Shown piece by piece: positions 24,894 to 33,174 of a stretch of 64,000 bases of DNA. Source of the stretch: an uncultured Candidatus Saccharibacteria bacterium (GTDB lineage Bacteria; Patescibacteriota; Saccharimonadia; Saccharimonadales; Saccharimonadaceae). Position 1 is the first letter of the stretch. Each line of letters opens with the position of its first letter. The stretch spans positions 862,387-926,386 of the forward strand of contig CAOHYA010000001.1 of assembly GCA_948288625.1 (NCBI GenBank), written 5' to 3'. Below the pieces are notes generated by a model. That model was not told the origin of the DNA and made no database searches. It saw only the letters and a program-made list of their open reading frames with translations. The position numbers and the translations under genes are program-made.

Positions 24894-26111
24894 TTATTTT
24901 TTATAGAGAGGGAAATGCGCCGTTAATGCCAGCAACACTACCACACCGGCGACAAAGAAATAATTATGTAACGCAAAATCATTGCCGGCTATGAACGCCA
25001 ATCCCAAAAGGAGTACTGCCGCAATGAAAGCACCGAAATTCGACAACACGTCTATCATACCCAGGTAAGTCGTTCGATGGCCCGATAAATCGGCGTTATC
25101 GAAGACCGCCCTCGTATATGGCATCGTATATCCGGTGGTCGCCACTTCGTTTACCGCATTAACGCCTGCTACGGTGACCGGTGAGGTAATGAATGGCCTT
25201 GCGAGGTGCGTCAGGGCATTTGCGACAATACTTGCCTTCATAAGTGCCCTGCCGCCTTTTTTATCGATAATTTTGCCGTATACGTATGATGAAACAAGCG
25301 CCGCAATCAAGACGACCGAAAGCAAGATACCGCTAATGACGTACACTTCGTTGTTTGAACTAATACCGATGACTATCACGGCAGTATACAGCGTCCATAC
25401 CGTTCCGGACGTAAACACGTCGAACCCAATAGCAGTTTGCGCAAGCCAGTGCTCCCGAATAAGCCTCCACGGAAAGCCTTTGAATTGCAACTTGATACCC
25501 GTTTGGACCTGCTCGCCGCTGTTAAATAACGGAACAGCCGCTAAGGCAAACAATACCGCGGCAATGATAATGACTACTTGCGGACCAAAAAAATACGCCA
25601 AAAACCCACCGATAAGCGGGCTGATGCTCGTAGTGATTTTTTCGAGAATATTCATGTAGGCAATTTCTTTGCCGGCATGGTCGATGCTTTTTACTTTCGA
25701 AAAGTCGATGGTATAAGCGATAGCGTACATCGAAGCAGAAGTTCCCTGCATCAGAAGTATGGGCAATAATAGCAGCGGCCCGGCAACCGGTAAAAAGGCA
25801 AAACAAATCATCGACGGTATGTACAGGAGGTTCGAAACGAGAATGCCGTGCTTTGGGCCGATCCTGGCCACCAAAGAAGCCGCCGGTAAGGCTACGAATG
25901 TCTTGAACAAGTAGAACAGTGCCCAAAATAAGGCGATTTGCGCAATTGAGTAACCCACCTGATACATGTAAATCGACATGAACGCGCCGGATATATGCAA
26001 CGCGGCCATGCGCATCATTCGTGAGGCATATAATTCGGCAACTTCGCTAAATGTCGCGTGACGCCAAAAATGACGACGCAAAAGCATTTGATGAAGTAAG
26101 TTTTGTAACAT
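24894..26111 (-). CDS. MFS transporter
   Basis: A 405-residue major facilitator protein with about twelve membrane helices. The MFS loop 2-3 motif is weak (AASLVARIGPKHGIL near residue 75). The C-terminal half contains VYGKIIDKKGGRALMK, the equivalent loop in the second half. The substrate is unknown. The ATG at 26111 is preferred over a GTG at 26153 because the extra residues do not look like part of the fold. It is divergent from murC. Confidence 0.85.
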   Translation of the reverse strand: MLQNLLHQMLLRRHFWRHATFSEVAELYASRMMRMAALHISGAFMSIYMYQVGYSIAQIALFWALFYLFKTFVALPAASLVARIGPKHGILVSNLLYIPSMICFAFLPVAGPLLLLPILLMQGTSASMYAIAYTIDFSKVKSIDHAGKEIAYMNILEKITTSISPLIGGFLAYFFGPQVVIIIAAVLFALAAVPLFNSGEQVQTGIKLQFKGFPWRLIREHWLAQTAIGFDVFTSGTVWTLYTAVIVIGISSNNEVYVISGILLSVVLIAALVSSYVYGKIIDKKGGRALMKASIVANALTHLARPFITSPVTVAGVNAVNEVATTGYTMPYTRAVFDNADLSGHRTTYLGMIDVLSNFGAFIAAVLLLGLAFIAGNDFALHNYFFVAGVVVLLALTAHFPLYKK

Positions 26112-26183
26112 TTTTGTGTAAGCCCAACCTTTTTCTCTATTACACCACACCACCCCTATTGTTACAAGTGATATACTGGGGCT

Positions 26184-27437
26184 ATGAATGTATATTTTTC
26201 AGGCCTTGGAGGCGTAGGCATCGGACCTTTGGCTGAAATCGCGCGTGACGCCGGTTTAAACGTCATGGGGTCAGACCTTGCCGAAAGTCTGGTCACCGAA
26301 GAGCTGCGCCAACTTGGTGTTGCCGTACATATCGGGCAGGATGGAACGTTCTTGCAGGAAGCACATAATGCCAGTCCTCTTGATTGGTTCGTATATACTG
26401 CCGCCTTACCCGAAGATCACCCTGAATTAGTATTAGCCCGCCAGTTAGGCATTCGGGCGGGTAAACGCGACGAGTTCTTGGCTGAATTTATCGCCGACCA
26501 TAACCTTAAACTTATCGCGGTTTCTGGAACGCATGGGAAAACCACTACCACCGGAATGACCGTCTGGGCTATGCAGCAATTGGGCATTCCAGTCAGCTAT
26601 TCCGTCGGCTCCACCCTATCATTCGGACCAAGCGGCACCTTCGACCCTCAAAGCGAATATTTCGTATATGAATGCGATGAATACGACAGAAACTTCTTGC
26701 ATTTTAAGCCTTATTTGTCGTTGCTTACCTCAATTGATTATGACCACCCCGACACATACCCAACCGAAGACGGGTATAAGCTTGCGTTCCGTCAGTACAT
26801 CGAACAATCCACCCATACTATCGCCTGGGCAAAAGATTTAGCGTATATCGAACAACTTGAAAGTGACGGCATCTGGTCGCTGTCTATGTCAGAAGTTTTA
26901 GACATTGCATTGGCGGGTGAGCATAACCGGCGGAACGCGACACTTGTTTCAAAAGCCCTAGAATACTTAGAAATAAGCGACACGGAAAACCGATTGAAAG
27001 TATTGGCGCACTTCCCCGGCACCGACCGCCGGTTCGAAAAACTTGCCGATAACATTTATAGCGATTACGGCCACCACCCAGAAGAGATTGCCGCCACTTT
27101 ACAAATGGCTCATGAAATTTCGAATGATATCGTATTGGTATACCAGCCGCATCAAAACTGGCGGCAACACTTTATTCGCGATCAATATACCGATCAGTTC
27201 GAATATGCCCGTAAAGTATACTGGGCTCCTACGTACCTCACCCGGGAAAACCCAAATCAACCCATTCTTACGTCAGAACAATTAACTGAAAATGTTACTA
27301 ACAAAGATATTATTACTTATAGCGACTTGAATGACGCCCTATGGGATGAAGTTATGAATGAACATAACAATGGTTCGTTACTTCTGTTTATGGGTGCCGG
27401 AACAATTGATGCTTGGGTACGCAAGAAACTAACTTAA
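26184..27437 (+). CDS. murC: UDP-N-acetylmuramate--L-alanine ligase (MurC)
   Basis: A 417-residue Mur ligase that adds L-Ala to UDP-MurNAc. The Rossmann N-domain begins YFSGLGGVGIGPLAEIA, the ATP loop is SGTHGKTTTTGM near residue 114, a central metal/substrate region SIDYDHPDTYPTEDGY lies near 188, the ligase motif LAGEHNRRNA near 250, and DYGHHPEEIAATL near 288 binds in the C-domain. It is shorter than typical MurC (about 460). An extended -10 TGATATACT ends 6 nt before the ATG (leaderless). The Mur pathway means the organism makes at least part of a cell wall. Confidence 0.92.
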   Translation: MNVYFSGLGGVGIGPLAEIARDAGLNVMGSDLAESLVTEELRQLGVAVHIGQDGTFLQEAHNASPLDWFVYTAALPEDHPELVLARQLGIRAGKRDEFLAEFIADHNLKLIAVSGTHGKTTTTGMTVWAMQQLGIPVSYSVGSTLSFGPSGTFDPQSEYFVYECDEYDRNFLHFKPYLSLLTSIDYDHPDTYPTEDGYKLAFRQYIEQSTHTIAWAKDLAYIEQLESDGIWSLSMSEVLDIALAGEHNRRNATLVSKALEYLEISDTENRLKVLAHFPGTDRRFEKLADNIYSDYGHHPEEIAATLQMAHEISNDIVLVYQPHQNWRQHFIRDQYTDQFEYARKVYWAPTYLTRENPNQPILTSEQLTENVTNKDIITYSDLNDALWDEVMNEHNNGSLLLFMGAGTIDAWVRKKLT

Positions 27438-27763
27438 CGATTATCGCCGCTACCGCTAATGGTGCCACGTTCAAGGCGGCTGGCTAGTTTCTTGATGTTC
27501 GTATCGCCCACCGTTTCCAAATCAACATCGAAATAATCAGCCACGACTGCGACATGCCACAACACATCACCAAGTTCTTTCGTTAAGTCGGCTACATCGA
27601 GTTGTGAAAAATCACTATCCTTGTCACGGATAATTTTCTTTGCCTTCTCGGCAATTTCTCCCGCTTCGCCGCAAAGGCCTAACAGCAAATGAAATAATTC
27701 GTTCTTCTTGTCTTTTGGGTTGGCAGTACGCAGGGCGAGGGTTTGGTATTCGTTAAGATTCAT
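27434..27763 (-). CDS. MazG-like nucleotide pyrophosphohydrolase
   Basis: A 109-residue all-alpha NTP pyrophosphatase of the MazG/dUTPase superfamily. Metal-binding residues are visible in LGLCGEAGEIAEKAKKI (the ExxE motif) and ELGDVLWHVAVVAD (the EExxD-like motif). It probably removes non-canonical or excess dNTPs. The ATG at 27763 is supported by TATAGT (27771-27776) ending 7 nt upstream, within the end of the NUDIX gene; longer frames would add residues without family homology. It overlaps murC through TTAA. Confidence 0.85.
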   Translation of the reverse strand: MNLNEYQTLALRTANPKDKKNELFHLLLGLCGEAGEIAEKAKKIIRDKDSDFSQLDVADLTKELGDVLWHVAVVADYFDVDLETVGDTNIKKLASRLERGTISGSGDNR

Positions 27764-28445
27764 ACTCTTCACTATACCAATCTTCATAGAACTCTTCAAA
27801 AAAGTATGGGTCGTTAAAGAAACTGCGGGCAACAATCTGCTCTACCGCCGGAGCTAACTTGTATTGAGATAATTTATGGGGTTTCACCCAAATGAAATTA
27901 TCGCGTAAATCGATATCATCGCGTTCGAAACGAAAGATGTGGGCAAGTGTCGTCGATAGCATACGACCCTCGGTATTTACGTGGATATAACAATCACCGA
28001 CGTGACGGACGGCCTGATCGGTGATATATATTTTTTCCGTTAATTCACGTTGCACCGCCGCCTCTAAGCTGACATCATCGGAGTGTAACTTGCCGTAAGG
28101 CAGCGTCCAGGCGTTTATGTATGGCTGCCTCTTCCGGCGCCACAACAGTACTTCCCCTTCGCTGTTTTGTATCACAAGCATGGTAATAATTTTCGGTTGA
28201 GTACGTACTACTTTACTTATTACGCTGACCCTATCGACATACGCCAGGCCATTCGTACTCAACGTATATCCAGCAGTAACTTTTTTGACAATGTCGCTTT
28301 TGATCAAAAGTTTCAGATGATATGAAAACAAATTGGTATCGGTTTTTGGTGGCCGTAAATCGCGAAACCGAGCTACTTCCTTGAACATCAATACATCGAT
28401 AATATGTTTTTGAATATGGTGCGTAATTGCTGCTTGCTCAATCAT
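27753..28445 (-). CDS. NUDIX hydrolase with N-terminal winged helix
   Basis: A 230-residue protein. Residues 1-75 form a winged-helix domain (LFSYHLKLLIKSDIVKKVT, then a wing). A NUDIX domain follows with WTLPYGKLHSDDVSLEAAVQ then RELTEK, which has the REL-TE core of the Nudix box but one extra residue between the Gly and the Arg-Glu pair and Asp in place of the first Glu, so catalysis needs checking. Fusion of winged helix and NUDIX occurs in NrtR-type regulators (there in the reverse order), so it may be a nucleotide-sensing regulator. Confidence 0.78.
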   Translation of the reverse strand: MIEQAAITHHIQKHIIDVLMFKEVARFRDLRPPKTDTNLFSYHLKLLIKSDIVKKVTAGYTLSTNGLAYVDRVSVISKVVRTQPKIITMLVIQNSEGEVLLWRRKRQPYINAWTLPYGKLHSDDVSLEAAVQRELTEKIYITDQAVRHVGDCYIHVNTEGRMLSTTLAHIFRFERDDIDLRDNFIWVKPHKLSQYKLAPAVEQIVARSFFNDPYFFEEFYEDWYSEEYES

Positions 28446-28544
28446 TTTTGACTCAAAATAAACTTTCTATCTTACTGAATATTATCACGATATAGTGACT
28501 TTGTAATCAGTTACTAGGCAATAAAATAATATGCAGGAGTAATC

Positions 28545-29237
28545 ATGGAAAAGTTATATGGTTCAAAAATTGACTTAAATGAGAAACTAATTTCCGAAGT
28601 ATCATCCGGTTTTGAAGAACCAATCTCACCCGCATCAATAACCCTGAACCTCGGAGCCTTGGCAATGAAATTCGCCCAAGTCGAAAGAGTTCCTCGCTAT
28701 GATGAAAAGACTCGTGAGAATGATGCCGAGCATAGCTACATGCTGGCACTGGTAGCCAATGAACTTTCTTCTGCTCTTTATCCGGAACTAAATAGCGGGT
28801 TAATTGCGCAATACGCCATAGTGCACGACTTGATCGAAACCGTTACTGGTGATGTGGCAACATTTAACCTGAGCGCTGAACAATTAGAAGATAAACGAGC
28901 CACGGAGCATGCTGCCCTTGGTGCTTTAGTTGAGAGTTTACCACCATATACCGCCAAACTATTATGTGAATATGAAGACCAACAGACAAAAGAAGCCCGT
29001 TTCGTAAAAGCGGTCGATAAGCTTCTCCCTATTGTCGTAGATATCATGGGTTCAGGCCAAAAAGTAATGCGTGAAGACTATAACGTTTCGACGCCCGACG
29101 AATTAATGGACAGTCACACGAAACTCCATAAACGTATCGCGGACAGCTTCGAAGAATTTCCGCCCATCGTCAATGCCCATGAATTACTTTGCAAATTATT
29201 TGAGATTGAGTTCGAAGCTACTACTCGTTTGCGGTAA
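28545..29237 (+). CDS. HD-domain phosphohydrolase (YfbR-like 5'-deoxynucleotidase family)
   Basis: A 230-residue HD protein. Metal ligands are in RENDAEHSYMLALVANEL near residue 58 (His), IVHDLIETVTGD near 91 (His-Asp), and ARFVKAVDKLLPIV near 152 (Asp). The spacing R...AEHS...HDxxE matches YfbR/YGK1-type deoxynucleotidases, which act on dNMPs. The ATG has an AGGAG site 6 nt upstream. It is divergent from the winged-helix NUDIX gene; both could belong to nucleotide clean-up. Confidence 0.88.
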   Translation: MEKLYGSKIDLNEKLISEVSSGFEEPISPASITLNLGALAMKFAQVERVPRYDEKTRENDAEHSYMLALVANELSSALYPELNSGLIAQYAIVHDLIETVTGDVATFNLSAEQLEDKRATEHAALGALVESLPPYTAKLLCEYEDQQTKEARFVKAVDKLLPIVVDIMGSGQKVMREDYNVSTPDELMDSHTKLHKRIADSFEEFPPIVNAHELLCKLFEIEFEATTRLR

Positions 29238-29592
29238 CGCCAAATTCTAATACTTCAGGGTTCAGCGGGTCACCGTTAAATGCGTCGACCGCTTTCGCCT
29301 TGGAAGCTTGCGTATCGTACAGCTTGGTAAATTCATTGATGGAATCTTTATCGACCGTTCCGAATGCACTGTACTCAGTGATGGAATCGGTTTTATCCAC
29401 TTTATCGCTTACCGATCGATATCCTGGACGACTGAGGTCAAGTTGCGCCGTACCGCTGACGTTGTAAGCAATCATGCTGATGACGGTCAAGGCAAGGGCT
29501 ATGAGTACCGTAAGGATGAGCAACAACGAAAAACGGTGCTTATCCCAAAATGTCATATCTTCATCTGGCTGAAGAATAATTGGTTCGGCCAT
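29221..29592 (-). CDS. Bitopic membrane protein (lineage-restricted)
   Basis: A 123-residue protein starting MAEPIILQPDEDMTFWDKH, with one membrane helix near residues 22-45 and a hydrophilic outer domain (DSITEYSAFGTVDKDSINEF). It follows the 29594 gene by one nucleotide on the same strand, so the two are translated together. Start chosen at the ATG next to that gene; the longer frame would overlap it. It also overlaps the HD gene tail by 17 nt. Function unknown. Confidence 0.7.
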   Translation of the reverse strand: MAEPIILQPDEDMTFWDKHRFSLLLILTVLIALALTVISMIAYNVSGTAQLDLSRPGYRSVSDKVDKTDSITEYSAFGTVDKDSINEFTKLYDTQASKAKAVDAFNGDPLNPEVLEFGVTANE

Positions 29593-29593
29593 A

Positions 29594-30130
29594 TTATTCC
29601 GATAACCTTTCATAATTAAGCAAAAAATCACCCACTGCCGAACGGTAATCGTCAATATAACGGTGCAGCCTAATGACATCGTCATGCACTTTGTTGCGGT
29701 TTACCCGTGCTTGTTCGATCGTATTGTGGAATAGTTCAGGTTGGTTGAAGCAATCGATCCGAATGGCACTTGAAAGTTTTTGCTCATAATCTTGATAATC
29801 TGTTCGGAATGAGTCTAATGCGGTGCGGTAACTTGTCGTTACGGCCGAAGTCGCTTTAGAATCAAGGCGATTATTGCTTAACCGTGAGTTGAATGGGTCC
29901 ATAAGCTTACTCGCCATCGATTCGTATACTTGCCCGCGGTTTACGCGTAGAAGCGCGTCGCTGGCATGGAGTTGATTAAGCGTACTTTTGACGGAGGTAC
30001 AGTTACTTCGAATGTGTTCGATTTGTTCCGGGGTCAACGCGGTCGATTGCGCATGTGCCGTTTGCGCTGATATACCAACCAAGACCGTCAAAACAGTCGC
30101 AGTAATAAACGCTAACAATACACGAATCAT
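29594..30130 (-). CDS. Secreted helical protein, lineage-restricted
   Basis: A 178-residue protein with a signal peptide (helix near residues 4-22, cleavage likely after AHA). The rest is helical and has two cysteines (SNCTSV and RIDCFNQ). It contains ALTPEQIEHIRSNC and LLRVNRGQVYESMASKL. TATAAT (30140-30145) ends 9 nt before the ATG. It is the first gene of a two-gene unit with the membrane protein at 29221. Confidence 0.75.
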   Translation of the reverse strand: MIRVLLAFITATVLTVLVGISAQTAHAQSTALTPEQIEHIRSNCTSVKSTLNQLHASDALLRVNRGQVYESMASKLMDPFNSRLSNNRLDSKATSAVTTSYRTALDSFRTDYQDYEQKLSSAIRIDCFNQPELFHNTIEQARVNRNKVHDDVIRLHRYIDDYRSAVGDFLLNYERLSE

Positions 30131-30166
30131 AATTCTTTCATTATAGCATTGGGGCGACGTTACTTT

Positions 30167-30967
30167 TTAGCGCTTTAAGTGAAAAGCGTGCCCAGTTTTT
30201 GAAATGAGGCCATCTTTTTCTAACGACGTAAGCGCTGGCTCGAACCGTTCATCGGCACCGAGCTCTATGCGTAGCTCCCTTTCTTCGTAATCGGCAGCCG
30301 TCAGGAGCTTAAGAATTTGCCCGCGTACTTCACGCACGCTTCCCTTTAACGGGCTTTGCTTTTTATAGTGTTTGCTTTTGTTATTCTGGCCAATACCTTG
30401 CCGCTTTAAGTAACTTCCGTAATCCATCAAGGCCCAATACCACTCACGTGGATGTTCATTATCCACCGTGGCTTCGACAATTTCACGAAGCTCCATATCG
30501 CTCACTTCAGCTTGTTCGGTAAAAAAATGATAAAAATAAACGGTCCGAATATTCGTTTCGATAAAAAGCGACGGCTTGTTGAAGCTATAGGCCAAAATCG
30601 CACCAGCCGTATTCACTCCGATACCCGGTAAAGTTATGAGTTCTTTTTCGGTTTCCGGAAATACTCCATGGAACTCATTTACTATTTTTTTGGCGGCTTC
30701 GTGAAGAAATTTTGCCCGTCGGTTATACCCAAGGCCGCTCCACATAAGCAATACGTCACCAAGAGAGGCGTTCGCCAAATCCGCAATAGTCGGAAAGCGT
30801 TCGATAAAAGCATTGAATTTAGGAATCACCCGCTCGACTTGTGTTTGTTGGAGCATAATTTCGCTCACCATCACAAAATACGGTTGCGTATCTTGGCGCC
30901 AGGGCATATCGCGAAATAGTTCGCGCCCTTTTTGCCATATGATTTCTTGAAATTCGAGTATATCCAC
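30167..30967 (-). CDS. A/G-specific adenine glycosylase (MutY-like) lacking the iron-sulfur cluster
   Basis: A protein of about 266 residues. The HhH-GPD fold is clear: MVSEIMLQQTQVERVIPKF (catalytic Glu in SEIMLQQTQV), WSGLGYNRRAKFLH, and the hairpin LPGIGVNTAGAILAYSF. The conserved Asp (LDGN in E. coli) reads IETN, with Glu. After the fold, where MutY has Cys-x6-Cys-x2-Cys-x5-Cys, there is none; the whole protein has no Cys. A C-terminal winged-helix-like domain replaces the NUDIX-type end. Two GTG codons are possible; 30967 is preferred because TATACT (30975-30980) ends 7 nt before it. Confidence 0.85.
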   Translation of the reverse strand: MDILEFQEIIWQKGRELFRDMPWRQDTQPYFVMVSEIMLQQTQVERVIPKFNAFIERFPTIADLANASLGDVLLMWSGLGYNRRAKFLHEAAKKIVNEFHGVFPETEKELITLPGIGVNTAGAILAYSFNKPSLFIETNIRTVYFYHFFTEQAEVSDMELREIVEATVDNEHPREWYWALMDYGSYLKRQGIGQNNKSKHYKKQSPLKGSVREVRGQILKLLTAADYEERELRIELGADERFEPALTSLEKDGLISKTGHAFHLKR

Positions 30968-30974
30968 GTTCACT

Positions 30975-30982
30975 AGTATACT
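30975..30982. promoter_or_regulatory. Palindromic AGTATACT-type box shared by mutY-like and MBL genes
   Basis: TAGTATACTA at 30974-30983 gives TATACT on both strands. On the plus strand it ends 6 nt before the ATG at 30989, and on the minus strand 7 nt before the GTG at 30967. Confidence 0.7.
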
Positions 30983-30988
30983 AATAGT

Positions 30989-31621
30989 ATGAAATTAACA
31001 AAGTTCCAGCATGCTTGTTTCGTGGTTGAAAAAGACGGAGTGAGTATTATTGTCGACCCAGGTAGTTTTACCCACGACTTTATTATACCGAAGAATGTGG
31101 CGGCTGTTTTTATTACCCATAATCACCCAGACCATCTTGATAGCCAATTAGTCATCAGTATTTTACGTGAGCACCCGAAGGCCGTGCTGTTGGCGCATGA
31201 AAGTATTCTTACTGATTTCACGAATGAACATACGCAAGCAGTTAATGCTGGCGAAACGGTTGAGGCAAATGGTATTAGTTTGCAATTCGTTGGTGGAACG
31301 CACGAACCAATCGATAGTGCCATTACCCCGCCTGCAAACTTAGGGGTCATTATCGAAAATCACTTATACTACCCGGGTGATTCGTTTTATCTGCCAAACC
31401 AGCCTATCAAAGAACTTTTACTGCCAGTAAGCGCCCCGTGGTTAACGATGAGTCAGTCGATGAACTTCATAAGAGCTTTGCAGCCTTCCGTTGCCTTCCC
31501 TACCCATGACGCCATTCTGTCAACCGAAGGTCAGGCACTGATAGACGGCATGGTGACACGTATTACGAGTGAACTTCCCACCAATTACCAACGCATCAAC
31601 GGAAAGACGATCGAATTATAG
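30989..31621 (+). CDS. Metallo-beta-lactamase-fold hydrolase (UlaG-like)
   Basis: A 210-residue MBL-fold protein. The metal motif is FITHNHPDHLD near residue 40, further ligands are in GGTHEPID near 108 and LYYPGDSFYLP near 127, and the last His is in FPTHDAIL near 170. The family includes UlaG-type lactonases and phosphodiesterases; the substrate here is unknown. Leaderless start with TATACT 6 nt upstream. Its TAG stop overlaps the next GTG start (TAGTG), so the glycosylase is coupled to it. Confidence 0.85.
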   Translation: MKLTKFQHACFVVEKDGVSIIVDPGSFTHDFIIPKNVAAVFITHNHPDHLDSQLVISILREHPKAVLLAHESILTDFTNEHTQAVNAGETVEANGISLQFVGGTHEPIDSAITPPANLGVIIENHLYYPGDSFYLPNQPIKELLLPVSAPWLTMSQSMNFIRALQPSVAFPTHDAILSTEGQALIDGMVTRITSELPTNYQRINGKTIEL

Positions 31622-32259
31622 TGGCCGAGTTAGCCTCGTTGGAAAACTTCAAAAAAGCTGCCGAGCACCTGCAAGCGCACGACCCGATCCTAGGCGAAGT
31701 AATTGCACGAGCACCACTGCCCACATTTGTTCCTCATAAAAAGTATTACCAAGAATTAGTTGAAAGTATTATTTCCCAACAACTAAGCGTCAAAGCGGCG
31801 GCAACAATATTAAAACGCTTCAAGGAACTTTTTACTAAGGATTTTCCAAGCCCGGAAGATATATTGGCAACTGATATTGAAGTATTGAGAAGTGTTGGTT
31901 TATCACGGCAAAAGGCTTCATACATTAAAGACTTGGCGAGTCGTGTCATGGATGGCTCGGTTCAATTCGACCACCTCGACTCGATGAGTAACCAAGAAAT
32001 AGTTGATGAATTGGTGCAAATCAAAGGTGTCGGCGTATGGACCGTGCATATGTTCTTATTGTTTTGCATGGGCAGGCTCGACGTATTGCCGACAGGCGAC
32101 CTCGGCATCAAAAACGGCATACACGCACTGTACCATTTACCCGAAAAGCCCACCCCGGAAGATATGACACTTATTGCTTCGAATAATAACTGGCACCCTT
32201 ACGAATCAGTCGCGAGTTGGTATATCTGGCACTCGCTCGATAACAAACCGGCGCTATAA
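31621..32259 (+). CDS. DNA-3-methyladenine glycosylase, AlkA-like (HhH-GPD)
   Basis: A 212-residue DNA repair glycosylase. The motif YYQELVESIISQQLSVKAA near residue 43 and the helix-hairpin-helix IKGVGVWTVHMFLLFCMG near 135 are characteristic, with the catalytic Asp in LPTGDLGIK near 160. It lacks the N-terminal beta domain of E. coli AlkA, as is common in the short form. The GTG start shares one base with the MBL stop codon. Substrates are probably alkylated purines. Confidence 0.88.
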   Translation: MAELASLENFKKAAEHLQAHDPILGEVIARAPLPTFVPHKKYYQELVESIISQQLSVKAAATILKRFKELFTKDFPSPEDILATDIEVLRSVGLSRQKASYIKDLASRVMDGSVQFDHLDSMSNQEIVDELVQIKGVGVWTVHMFLLFCMGRLDVLPTGDLGIKNGIHALYHLPEKPTPEDMTLIASNNNWHPYESVASWYIWHSLDNKPAL

Positions 32260-32260
32260 A

Positions 32261-32755
32261 CTAAACACCAAGCTCTTGTTGTAAATCGGAAGGAAGCTCA
32301 GTACCACCGTTGAGACTATCGAGCCCAGGCATCGCACCATTCTGAAGCGCCTCCATAAACTGAGCAACCGCCGCAATTAAAACCAATCCGTTAATAAGCA
32401 CGATCAAGCCGAGGGCAATTGCAAAAATAAGTACCGTTCGAGCAGCAAATTTTTTATATTCGGCAACCTGTAGCATTTCACGGCCTTGCTTGTCATGCAT
32501 ATAACCGCCCATAACAAGAATGAGGTCAACGATGACCCATATGCCAAAACCGCCAAGTGTCACCAGCTTGAGAATACCAAGCCCCCAATACCCCATATAC
32601 ATACGGTCGACACCGAAGGTTCCCCACATAAAGCTCAAAAAAAACACAGCCAGAAAATGGCGTTGCCGAGGAGTATTCTTTACGACTTCGAGCGGCGTTA
32701 TTACCGGAGCTGGTGCTTGAAGCGTTTCAGTAGGTTGCGTAGTTTCAGGCTGCAT
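32261..32755 (-). CDS. TM2-domain membrane protein
   Basis: A 164-residue protein. The TM2 domain comprises two helices with FLSFMWGTFGVDRMYMGYWG and LVTLGGFGIWVIVDLILVM (residues about 32-86), and it is followed by another helix near residues 107-130 and an acidic tail. TM2 proteins are small membrane proteins of unknown function. TATAAT (32763-32768) ends 7 nt before the ATG, hence leaderless. Its stop lies next to that of the convergent alkA-like gene. Confidence 0.85.
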   Translation of the reverse strand: MQPETTQPTETLQAPAPVITPLEVVKNTPRQRHFLAVFFLSFMWGTFGVDRMYMGYWGLGILKLVTLGGFGIWVIVDLILVMGGYMHDKQGREMLQVAEYKKFAARTVLIFAIALGLIVLINGLVLIAAVAQFMEALQNGAMPGLDSLNGGTELPSDLQQELGV

Positions 32756-32777
32756 GGTTTACATTATACGCTTATGG

Positions 32778-33173
32778 CTAGTTGCTCGGCCAATTTTGAA
32801 GCACGAAGCGAACATACTCAGGCGACATAGAAGTATGTGCAAGTTCATCTTTCGATATCCACTGGGCATACTCAAAATCAGGATCTGTCGGTACAATGCT
32901 GACATCCGCTGGAGCGATGGCCGTATATGCCAGAATAATCGGACCACGATCGACTCCACGTAAAAAGAAATCAGTTCGCTTTAAGCCGTCGACAGACAAC
33001 GTCAGCTCTTCCATGAGTTCGCGACGAATTGCATCGTCAGGATGCTCTTTCGACTCAACGTGACCTCCAGGCAAGCCATGAGTGGCCCGTGCCGGATAAT
33101 GCATGACTAACACCGATTGGAGGTCATTGCTATATAAAGCAAGTTTTGTCGAAACAATGTTACTCGGGCGCAT
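32778..33173 (-). CDS. NUDIX hydrolase
   Basis: A 131-residue NUDIX enzyme. The box GGHVESKEHPDDAIRRELME followed by EL fits G-x5-E-x7-REU-x-EE-x-G-U, with Thr-Leu at the Gly-U end. Substrate may be an NDP-X or oxidised nucleotide. It follows aspS by one nucleotide and so is in the same operon; a link to aspartyl-tRNA charging is not evident. Confidence 0.9.
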   Translation of the reverse strand: MRPSNIVSTKLALYSNDLQSVLVMHYPARATHGLPGGHVESKEHPDDAIRRELMEELTLSVDGLKRTDFFLRGVDRGPIILAYTAIAPADVSIVPTDPDFEYAQWISKDELAHTSMSPEYVRFVLQNWPSN

Positions 33174-33174
33174 A

